Positions 43,189 to 52,109 of a stretch of 64,000 bases of DNA are shown here, in pieces. Positions within the stretch are counted from its first letter, which is position 1; each line of letters begins with the position of its first letter. The translations under genes and the position numbers were made by a program. The notes under the pieces were generated by a model. The model worked only from the letters and a program-made list of their open reading frames with translations. It had not been told where the DNA came from and searched no databases. The DNA lies in contig JAJEKV010000049.1 in NCBI GenBank assembly GCA_021234155.1, positions 9,954,292-10,018,291 of the forward strand, in the 5' to 3' direction. The stretch is from Isoetes taiwanensis (Eukaryota > Streptophyta > Lycopodiopsida > Isoetales > Isoetaceae).

Positions 43189-43810
43189 CTACATTTGGAA
43201 ACTTCGAAACTTGATGGAATCCAGCAATGACCTCCTCTAATTCTTCACCTGCTGGGAATTTAATCTTATAACCAAAAACTTGTACAATAGCTTTGCAAAC
43301 TTCTATCACTACCATATGTGCTCTGCTCTCTCCTATCCCAAATTTCTCTGACAAAATCAAATAATCAGACCCTCTAACCAATTTTAGCAAACAACATGCT
43401 ACTCTAACGTCCACCGGAATAGCTTTTCGATAATGAGTGTCTTGCTTTTCAATCTCAATAGCCAAGCTACTGCACAAAAAGTTGAAGGTATCCCTTGTCA
43501 TCCTGAAGTTCTTCTTACATCTTGCGTCATCATAGTAGCCCTTGACAAAGCGATCGAACCAAGTAAAACTTCTTGGTTTTACCCACCAATCACCTAAACA
43601 ATGCCCATAAATGCTATCATGCCCGAAAGCTTGCAATATGGCAACTTCATCTTGTAACAGCTTGCATAAACCACTACCTTCACTTTGTCCAATTAGTAGC
43701 GTCAGAATCTGTAGATATCCAGCTACTAATATCATCATAGGCCATACTAAATCGTCACCAATTGACATTTGATCTTCATTAACAAGCTGCACAAAAATCT
43801 TATTGTACAT
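43189..43810 (-). CDS. Harbinger transposase, N-terminal exon
   Basis: Open for about 205 codons to a GT donor after KFPNVG (43188). Residues include FRMTRDTFNFLCSSL and YRKAIPVDVRVACCLLKLV, then DYLILSEKFGIGESRAH, the helix-turn-helix typical of PIF/HARBI1 transposases, followed by VIAGFHQVSKFPNV, which normally directly precedes GAIDGTH. The catalytic exon is now 14.2 kb away at 28986. One short linking segment (GAI) is unaccounted for. Confidence 0.85.
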
Positions 43811-44126
43811 TAAGCAAATCCATCACATTCATACAAACATAAACACATACACATTCACAAATATAAATCTTCACAAATATAAAGCTGCAAATTCCATTAT
43901 CCTCATATTGTCACACAATGCCATATCAAAATTGAATGGAAACTGAAAATATCAGCTTTAAGTTGAAAATATCAAATGAAACAAACATCAAACTTTCTCC
44001 AAACAAAAACATATATTTGCTTGATAGCTGCAGCTTTCACTAGAAATTGGCAACCAGCGACCACCATGACCACCTAATCATCACCTACAGACACGCATGG
44101 TCTATTAGTGATTCTTCAATATATTT

Positions 44127-44912
44127 TTATGCATGGGCTACAAAAATTTCATGAGTATAGAAACCTGAGTGCGGTGGAAACTGCGGGGCAGCCTTGCTTG
44201 CGAAATTATTTCCCATCTTCTCAAACGCTCCTGCCATTACACTAATTGAGCTAACGAGAGTTTGTTGCAGCTGAAGCTTCTCTCTTTCTATTTCCAAACC
44301 TTTTACAAAATGTTGATCCATCATTGTAACAAGCTGCTTGTTATTATCTGCCATTGTTCTTGTCAAAGAAGAAGTGCCGCCACTAGCTCTTCTTTTTCCC
44401 AAAGAGCCTGCTTCTCCCACTCCGATAACGTGATGACTCCCTTCACTTGCTGATCTACTACTATCTGCCGTGTACTGTGGTTCTATTACAGGCCTTGTGG
44501 ACTGGAATGAGTCCAACAACTTGTAAATCATCTCCTCTATGACTGGAAGGTTATAAACCTTTTTCACCTCATGTTTAGTTAGTGAAAAGTACTCCGGCAT
44601 ACCAGTTTTCTTGCTAAAATCATGTACTGTCTTGTATTCGCCAATCAAATTCTCATACTTCAGCTTACAACCATCGCAATCCCTATCATCAAAACCTGTT
44701 TCTGCCATTTTCTCAGAAATCCTTTTCCATCTTGACGTTGCTGATTCCATCTTCTCCCTCGCTGAAGCACCTTCTAAAGCTAACCATTCTTCCTTTTTAA
44801 ACTCCACTAACATCCTTGTCTCTTCAGTTGACCAATTCCGTGATCTCTTCCTTTTCTGGGGTCCATTGGATGCTTGAGAATAATCCGATGCATCTTCCAT
44901 ATTGATGTGCAA
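44127..44912 (-). CDS. Harbinger ORF1, Myb/SANT-like DNA-binding protein
   Basis: Open for 261 codons; ATG at 44912, with a second in-frame ATG at 44900 (MEDASDYS). Residues about 20-110 form a trihelix/SANT-like domain: KRSRNWSTEETRMLVEF ... SRWKRISEKMAETG ... DGCKLKYENLIGEYK, with the Trp spacing of PIF ORF1 proteins. The C-terminal part (IEREKLQLQQTLVSSISVMAGAF) is probably helical for dimerisation. In the family this protein binds subterminal repeats and helps bring the transposase to the nucleus. The frame appears intact; the last codons may lie beyond a donor near PPHS. Confidence 0.85.
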   Translation of the reverse strand: MHINMEDASDYSQASNGPQKRKRSRNWSTEETRMLVEFKKEEWLALEGASAREKMESATSRWKRISEKMAETGFDDRDCDGCKLKYENLIGEYKTVHDFSKKTGMPEYFSLTKHEVKKVYNLPVIEEMIYKLLDSFQSTRPVIEPQYTADSSRSASEGSHHVIGVGEAGSLGKRRASGGTSSLTRTMADNNKQLVTMMDQHFVKGLEIEREKLQLQQTLVSSISVMAGAFEKMGNNFASKAAPQFPPHSGFYTHEIFVAHA

Positions 44913-45609
44913 TGGCTACAAATGTAATTGTGAATACTAGTTTACAAAAGAGTGCCAAGAATTACAATGTCAAATTGCCCATAAAGAGTGACCCTTCTCT
45001 ATCAAATTTTTAAGCTCATAACAGTGCTGCCAACTTCTGAGATCAACATTTACAGAAAAAAGATTCTAAAATCTGAAAAAAAAAACTCTATTTCCCAACA
45101 TACCCATGTCCGAGAGCATTTAAGTTTTCAAGAAGAGACAATTTTATTTAAAAAAACTTAAGCCAAGAGCATTCTTGTCAAGCATTCATGCACTATAGCA
45201 AGAATTCAAAACCCATTAAAATACCTCTTCATCATTTGACAGTCCGTCTTCATGCCCTAGCCCCAGCGTATCTGCACTTCCACCACGACCTTGTCCACGA
45301 GCCATTCGACCTCTGCTATCTCGCCCACGGGCATTCCGATTATTATTTCCTCGAACAGGTGGAGCTCGCATCGGCATAGTTAACGGCTGCTAAATGACCT
45401 CGATGAGGTCAGGATAATTTTTGTTAACATTTAGTCAAAAAAAAAAAATCGTCGGTTAAGTTCGCGTAAATTGATGTTAACTAGCGTGTCTTGTGTGAAA
45501 GGCATGTGAATTAGTATTTTTCGTTAAGAAAATATTTAATAACCATTAACCAAATAGCTTAACTAATTACTAACTTAACTTGCAGTGTGAACATAATAGC
45601 AGTTAAAAA

Positions 45610-45650
45610 ACCTAACTTAACCTAACCTAACCACTGGTGTGAATGGACCC
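45610..45650 (-). repeat. Right terminal inverted repeat of Harbinger
   Basis: Inverse of the left terminus, ending ...GTGTGAATGGACCC immediately before TAA. Confidence 0.88.
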
Positions 45651-45653
45651 TAA

Positions 45654-46749
45654 GGCTCCCATTAATTTTTCAAATGTCCTTGAAACCCATAATGTGACAA
45701 TTTTTTTAAAACTTATGTTCCAAAATTTACCGAAATACCCTTAAGAATTAACAAAGTAATTCAAGTGCCCTTCAAGAAGTAAGCACTTGAGACACTGTTG
45801 ATTTTGCTTGACCACAAGAGAATCGTTCTGACTTGGTGAGAGCAGATCCTTGAGAGCAAATTGATGGAGTAGATTGCTGAGAGCAAATTGATGCAGATTG
45901 CAGATAGAGCAGAAGACATTTCAGTGCTTTTGAGGAACCATGAATATAAAATAAGCATTTCATCAAACAGGCGCATAGTATCTATTGGAAAAGGGCATTC
46001 CATAAAATACAAATAACTGGAGGGCATTTTGCGAAACTTAAAATTCGACATAGGGATATACGTTACCAAAGGCATCTCAAAAATTTATCAAAGCTAGTGG
46101 GTATCTTGTGAAGGTGAAATTCATCAAAATATAATGGTATTTAGCAGGCTTGTCTAACCCCTCTTATAACATTTTCTAGCTTCCTACACTATCCACTTAG
46201 CAAGCCACCTCAGCTCAAACGAATTTCAGCCATTAGATTTAAGATTTTCTCCATATAGGGTAGAGGAAATTAGAAAACAATATGGAAATTACTTACTTCT
46301 GCAGCTCTTTAGTTGATTCAACCCATCCAGATACTGGCCTTTCGCGCCCTTTGCTTTTTGGAAATTCCTAAGCAGTTGTTTGTAGGGCGTTTTTTACCTG
46401 GGTAAAGTTCAAGTTGCAGCAATAACACCTCAATTCAATCCATTCTGTACATTCAACCAGACAGTAGCAGATTCAAGTGTGGCAACTGGACATTATATGT
46501 TTTCTCTTCATCAATAATTATGTAGTGGCCATGGCTACATCGTTTGAACTATTCTCTACACCTAATCAGGCATCAGCAACATGTGCTACAACTGGCTGAG
46601 ATCCTGCAAACTATACAGTATTATATGTGATCTCGTAGCACCCAATATTGGTTTGTATACGACATGCAATTTACAGGAACCCGCTTGTTGATAATGTTTA
46701 TCTGATTGTTACTTTTCAAAGACCAACAGTAGAATTTTTCCTTTTCAAG
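45654..46749. other. Flank with outer inverted repeat; no gene
   Basis: The stretch 46050-46140 is a diverged inverse of 26990-27070 on the other side of Harbinger, so Harbinger landed inside an older structure. No coding sequence is seen up to the ArfGAP fragment. Confidence 0.5.
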
Positions 46750-47851
46750 TTATGGATGCCCCATATACTCAGGCATCAAAATCAAGAAATCCATTTGACC
46801 TTCCAGGAGATAGTAGCAACCCTACCCAAAATTTTGATGTAAGTCTAGAACCCATATCATTTGTATTAAACAGTGTCATAGATTGCAGTTTCCAAGCATG
46901 GTTTCACTTCAGTCCAACTTGCCAAGTGCACCATATGGACCTGTTTCTGTACCAAAAAAGTGGCCAGCTATGTCCTCTCAATGGATGCAAAGCACCGCGC
47001 CTCCAGCTTCTTTTCCTCCAGCCACAATGCAAGGTATACTACTAATTGATTATTAAGGAATGGGAATTTTGCAATGTTTGCCTAGGTTCGATTATGCAGT
47101 CAATTGAGTCGTTTTTATATGTGTATATTAAAGTAATGCTTTAAATCAGTCAATTGAGTCGTTTATATATGTGTATATTAAAGTAATGCTTTAAATCAGT
47201 CAATACTGCTTACTATTTATTGTTCTTTGTTTCTAGGGAATACGAGGCATTTGTTCATCCAGCTGCCCCAACTTCAATGTAAGTTTAGATTATAAGCTAC
47301 AAATCTATCGAATAATGAAATTTTAGATTTTATAACTTTCCTGTATCTCAACTCATTCCTGTATCTTGGCTCGTGTCTTTCATCAGGGTATATAAGCTCT
47401 TCATCTGTGAAGAATAGAATAGAATAGAGACTGGGCATTGTTTAAAATGTAGAAAGAGATAGTCAGACACATGCAGAACACACTTTTTTTTTTATAAATA
47501 CTTTCAAGAAGTACAAATAGATTCCTTCAATCCCTTATTTCCACATCTATTATGATTAAAGGATATCCAATGCCGATTGTATGACCATATGCATTCAGTC
47601 TCATTGATAGGTGATAAGTCAGACTTTCTAATAGTTTAATGATGTATATCATTGTAGTTTCTTATCTGCACATTATGCCCTTTATGTAATTTTGTAGCTT
47701 TCCTTAGTGGCTAGCAGCAAGTAAGTGTCTGCAAAGTTTTGAATAGCTTATTGGTATTTTCTGACCATATATGATATTGACCATATTGACAACCATATTG
47801 ACCATATCTTATTTATAGGCAAGATATCCTCCAATGTCTGGCATGGAGTAA
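46750..47851 (+). pseudogene. ArfGAP (AGD5/NEVERSHED-type) C-terminal fragment
   Basis: Exon-like blocks 46750-46838 (VMDAPYTQASKSRNPFDLPG ... NFD, GT donor) and 46889-47033 (FPSMVSLQSNLPSAPYGP ... PPATMQ) are joined in frame. They are followed by weaker blocks at 47237-47278 and 47819-47851 (ends GME, TAA). The NPFDLP and SLQxNLP blocks are the C-terminal signature of AGD5/NEV, an Arf GTPase-activating protein of the trans-Golgi network. The catalytic zinc finger and N-terminal two thirds are not in the window, and nothing upstream supplies them. This is therefore a 5'-truncated copy or captured fragment. Confidence 0.7.
47097..47200. repeat. 50-bp tandem duplication (ArfGAP intron)
   Basis: CAGTCAATTGAGTCGTTT and the following 32 bases are present twice with period 50, with a third partial start at 47197. 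Confidence 0.95.
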
Positions 47852-48150
47852 GATTCCATGGGTAATTTTTCTAATGGACAAGCTTTTAACATAAATTCTT
47901 GGTTTTTAGCACATCAAGGGCTGCGGAATTCACATTTTGGTAGCTCTTTCTTCTCTGAAAGCTCTATGTATTCCTTGGCTTCGAATTCATTTGGTAGTGG
48001 GTGGTTTCTTCGCTGTTAATTGGGTTCCAACATCCTTTAGACCAAGTATAGATTGTTTATATGCAACATATTGTTGGTAGTTTATGATGGCCGCAACAAA
48101 GATCTTTAATGGTCAGTTAGAATGATGAAAGGCATTCTTTTTAACTATTA
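47852..48150. other. No gene seen
   Basis: Sequence between the ArfGAP fragment and the Helitron terminus; no feature recognised. Confidence 0.5.
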
Positions 48151-48183
48151 CTAGAAACGTGTGCCCGGCAATGCCGGGCATTA
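48151..48183 (-). mobile_element. Helitron 3' terminus, minus strand
   Basis: On the minus strand the palindrome GCCCGGCATTGCCGGGC is followed after nine bases by CTAG and then T (complement of A at 48150), the Helitron 3' end. The element must extend to the right; its TC 5' end was not located. The hairpin differs from that of Helitrons 1 and 2 but follows the same plan. Confidence 0.75.
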
Positions 48184-49289
48184 TTATAGACGTGTTCAGA
48201 TGGATGTGCTCTCTTTCTTGTATTGGGTCCCATAGACCTGCTGGTTCCCTAAACAATAAAAATCAGTTCAGCTTAATTCAATTCCTATTGATTATGCATT
48301 ATGTGATCTAAAAAAACATACACATTTTTAAGGGTCTGTAGGTTTGGAAATTTCGAAGAACATTAGCCACATGTGAGGATGGTAATAGTCGTACTTGTAT
48401 ATTTATAGTGCTTTGGCTTTATGGAAGTGCATAGATGTAATTGTTGCATTAGGTATCTAGCTTCCATCAACTAAAATTAACAATGTAACATAGGCATCCT
48501 AAGGTAGTTAAGTGTAACCCTGCATAGGGTATTATGTACAATCATATTGTAAGGATGAACCAAGTTGACCAGCGCTATTACCAAGCATCAAAGGTTTTGT
48601 TTGAAATTTGGTGGAGATGTTAGAATGATTCCTCGAATGCAAAAAGGTGATGGAGTTGGCAATTTACACCTAAATTAAAGAAATGTATCGTTTCCTACAT
48701 TTATAAATCCAAGTGATAGGATTTTGTTGCATAGACATAATGGACACATAATTAAATGTGGTGGAAATGAGAAAGGTCTTATCGTCAATGATTTTCGAAG
48801 ATCAAAACAATTCATGAAACACTCCAGATATATAAACTTATATAAATTATATGGTTGGTCAGTAACTAGAAAAGCAATGTGGCAAAAGAAATGAACTTTA
48901 TTTCTATATGATGGCACTAAATGACGGAATGGGTCATTTATTCCATATAAAAAGTCAATCCTCCTATCAAACAAAGGAAATCGACCACCAGAACTTAGCA
49001 TTTGAGGAATCTGCCAAATGGAGCTCCTTGGCTAGTCCTTTGCATGGTACTGCCACAGAATATTCCATACAACAGCAGTTTTGGACGTGTTGTTGCGATC
49101 TGCTGCATATTAGGATCAACCCAAAGAGGTCTCTAGAAGCAGACCCTTGTAGATGATCTTCTTCTTTGCATGAATAATGCCTCACATCATGCTGGCCTAT
49201 TTTCAGTGCATGAAAATCACTACAGTTTCTGCTTGTTGATTCATTTGTAGCAATCTAGGCAAAGACAGGTGAGCATTGAAAGGGTTCTT
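48184..49289. other. Probably Helitron interior; no gene recognised
   Basis: AT-rich, short ORFs only. May belong to the Helitron whose 3' end lies at 48151. Confidence 0.35.
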
Positions 49290-50130
49290 CTACTGCCAAT
49301 ACACTCCACATCCAGCTGTAGCAGAGGCTTGTGTACATTTCCTATACTTTGTAAGCTTAAAAAATTTATGCAGACCTTTGCATTTGCATGCGCTACTCCG
49401 AAGCTCCTCAAAGGTGCGCATATCCTCGTGATCAAAGCCACCAGCAAACTGCAAATATGCAGGTTCCCAAATTGAAACCAACTTAATCGAAATTGAATTT
49501 GGATATGACCTGATGTACACAAAATGCAAATTGCACTCCTTGCAAAAGTGAAAATTCTCTCGTTGGTTTTTGCACAGTTGGTACCTTGCCTACTATTCCA
49601 GAATCAGAAATCCAATATACGGGAAGACTATGCTCTTTATAACGTGCAATTGCCAGAAGGGCGTAGACGCTTCATTCTACCCTATTCATCAAGAGCTTAC
49701 GTGATCAATAAGTTCTTTTGAAATGCAGAACAAAAAATAAGAAGCAAAAAATTACTTTTTTAGCAGACCCAAGGTTTTTCTCAGTGCAACATCTCGATGT
49801 AGGTGGTGGTCATGTTTACATGAGGATAACTCATACTCCAGTTTCTTGAGATCCTGACACTCAAATGCAACCTCCAAAAAACATCTGTCTTTCCTTCACC
49901 AACAAAGTGCTTTAACACTGCCTGCTCATCCACCTTTTGTCAGAAGAACATCCACCTCTTGAACATGCAAGTGCCATATGCAAAAAGTTTAAGTCTTACC
50001 AGAAGGGATAACTCCTCGTTTAACCAACTGACAAATGCTACAATATTAACAATGTTTGAACATGAAGTTGCAAGAATTTGCGTTGCAAAAGATTGGATAA
50101 ATTCATGTTGAGTCTCAAGATCAGCTTTGC
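49290..50130 (-). pseudogene. CHUP1-like gene, C-terminal exons (decayed)
   Basis: Four minus-strand blocks match the conserved C-terminal region of CHUP1, the plant protein that nucleates actin at the chloroplast envelope to position plastids. 50130-50000: DLETQHEFIQSFATQIL ... FVSWLNEELSLL. 49933-49756: VDEQAVLKHF, LEVAFECQDLKKLEYELSS. 49713-49510: YKEHSLPVYWISDSGIVGK ... FSLLQGVQFAFCVHQ. 49448-49290: FAGGFDHEDMRTFEELRS. Splice sites are plausible. Lesions: one extra base after TDVF (near 49880) and a TGA in block 3 (near 49665). The last 35 residues no longer match the family. The coiled-coil and Pro-rich N-terminal parts were not found. Confidence 0.85.
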
Positions 50131-51050
50131 AAAAATAACTACTCAGAGTCAACAATCATCAAATATCAAACCACATAGATAAAAGTAATTATAGGAATTT
50201 GACTTGTAAATCAACAATAATGTGAACTTTCCTATGTTAGATCTATCCAGATTATAGCTTATCTAATAAGCGCTAAAGAAATGAATTGATCTTCATGCTC
50301 CAATACTGCTCCTAAAATCCATAGGAATATGAGAAAAATGGAATCATTTATGAGAAAGCAAGAATGCAATAATATAAACTTGTATGTTGTTATGCAGTTT
50401 ACAGAACATGAGACGTGACTTCAATATATATAAATGGTAGTTATACGCAACATGAGGCACGACTTCCGTAGATCCACAATTGCAGAGCAACATCATGCAA
50501 ATCTAATGCAAAGACTATAAATGAATTTCCCATACTGTCTTCAAGATGCAAATTTTCTAACTGTTTCCATGGCATGCTTATACTACATTCTCGTCGCCAC
50601 GCTTACATAAGGCAGATGATATTATTCGTTTATCATTCAGAAGACAAATCTGTATGCTAACCTTGCTCTACAGAGGCAGCCAAGATGTACCTCTCAGGTT
50701 GCACAATTACATGTCAGAAGACAAACTAATCACAACCTACATTATGGAATAGGCTTGAAGGTATTAGAGACTAAATGCACTGCAATGGAAATGCAGTTGG
50801 AACATACCATCTAAATGTGCCACCATCTTGCAGATGATCTTATTCCTCTACCATTTTAAAAGACAAATTGCTATGCTAACATTTCTTTGCACGGGCAGTA
50901 AGGAGGAATGAAAGTACTTAGAGTGCGAATATTGTAGAACATTAACTTCACGATGGATGCTCCACATGATTAGCATATTCTGATATGAATGAGTCTGCAA
51001 TAGCCAAAATTATATGCAGGCATCTCTGAGTATTTTATACAATATAATCA
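50131..51050. other. No gene seen
   Basis: AT-rich; upstream CHUP1 exons were looked for here without success. Confidence 0.5.
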
Positions 51051-51058
51051 ATCCAACT

Positions 51059-51665
51059 CAGGGAATAAATTACTAATCGCATATTTCTTATTAGCCAGAA
51101 TGACTTTAGCTAAACTTGCTCGATATTAATCCCAAAACTTTCTGTGGTTTAGCTAAACTGTACACATTTTTCCTCTCATACTTTCTAACATTTAGCTAAA
51201 CTAACCCCAACATCATCCCAAAATTTTCTATAGTGTGGCCAACATAAAATATTAAGCCAAATTACTATACTTTTTTTTTTCAATATATTCCACTTATTTT
51301 AGTCATTTTCTTTGTGAAAACATTCTAAAACAATGCTAATTAGCAAAGTCTAGGACTCAAACTAATTCATAATGCTAGAAACTAAACTACTAATTGTATA
51401 TTTCATATAAACTAGAATGATGTTAGCTAAACTAGCCCGAAATTAATTCTAAAAGTTTCTATGGTTTAGCTAAACTATACAAAATTTCACTCTCTTACTT
51501 TCTAGCATTTGGCTAAAGAGCTCCAGGGCTGGTGCAGTCCCGAAAAAAGTTAAGCTAAAATTATAATTTTTTTCGCAATTTTTTCTATTTACTTTAGCCA
51601 AATTTTTTTGAAAATGTGCTAAAAAATCGCCAAATAGCTAAGTTTAGCCCTTAAATTATTCCATG
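51059..51665. mobile_element. hAT-type MITE, copy B (607 bp)
   Basis: Termini CAGGGAATAAATTA and TTAAATTATTCCATG are inverted; an 8-bp duplication ATCCAACT occurs at 51051-51058 and 51666-51673. Contains many TTAGCTAAAC motifs and an internal diverged duplication (about 51075-51215 and 51390-51520). Same family as copy A (39928). Confidence 0.88.
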
Positions 51666-51779
51666 ATCCAACTGATGGAATATGATGTTTATTATCTCTC
51701 AACTGGAAGAAGGAACATAGAATTAGCGAGTTACAAATTAGAAGAAAGAGAAAAGTATGCAGAAAAGACATAATTTTCA

Positions 51780-52109
51780 CTCGGTCGTGGTATTCGCCAG
51801 GGATGCCCTTTAGCACCATTGCTTTTCACAATTGTTGCAGAGGCTTTGTCGCAGTTATTTACCATTGCAACCACAGAGGGACTTCTCCATGGTCTTGCAA
51901 TGGAGGACGACACACAAGAGGTTTGCAATCAATATGCAGACGACACGTTCCTCTTTCTAGTCGCCAATGCTGAGAACCTTGCTGCTGCCAAAATGCTCTT
52001 AGATACTTTTTCACTGGCTTCCGGTATTCTTATGGAGTGGCAGAAGTGTACAGCTTTGTGGACATTGGATAATCCGGCTCCAGCATGTGTTCGCGAATAT
52101 GTAGCATAA
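51780..52109 (+). pseudogene. LINE reverse transcriptase fragment (catalytic)
   Basis: About 110 codons with GIRQGCPLAP and the YADDT catalytic box, ending NPAPACVREYVA before a stop where unrelated sequence starts. Confidence 0.85.

Larger units (their letters stand above)
27194..45650 (-). mobile_element. PIF/Harbinger DNA transposon with nested insertions
   Basis: Left end GGGGCCATTCACACCGGCGG, followed by TTAGGTTAGG; right end is the near-perfect inverse (TTAGGTTAGG-type repeat, then GTGTGAATGGACCC). TAA occurs at both edges (27191-27193 and 45651-45653), the 3-bp duplication of PIF/Harbinger. Many GTTAAGTTA-like subterminal repeats fill the first 370 bp. It carries both hallmark genes on the minus strand: Myb/SANT ORF1 (44.1-44.9 kb) and DDE transposase (split, 43.8-43.2 and 29.0-28.2 kb). 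At 18.5 kb it is several times the usual size because other elements and gene debris lie between the transposase parts. The transposase is broken, so it is not autonomous now. Confidence 0.85.
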
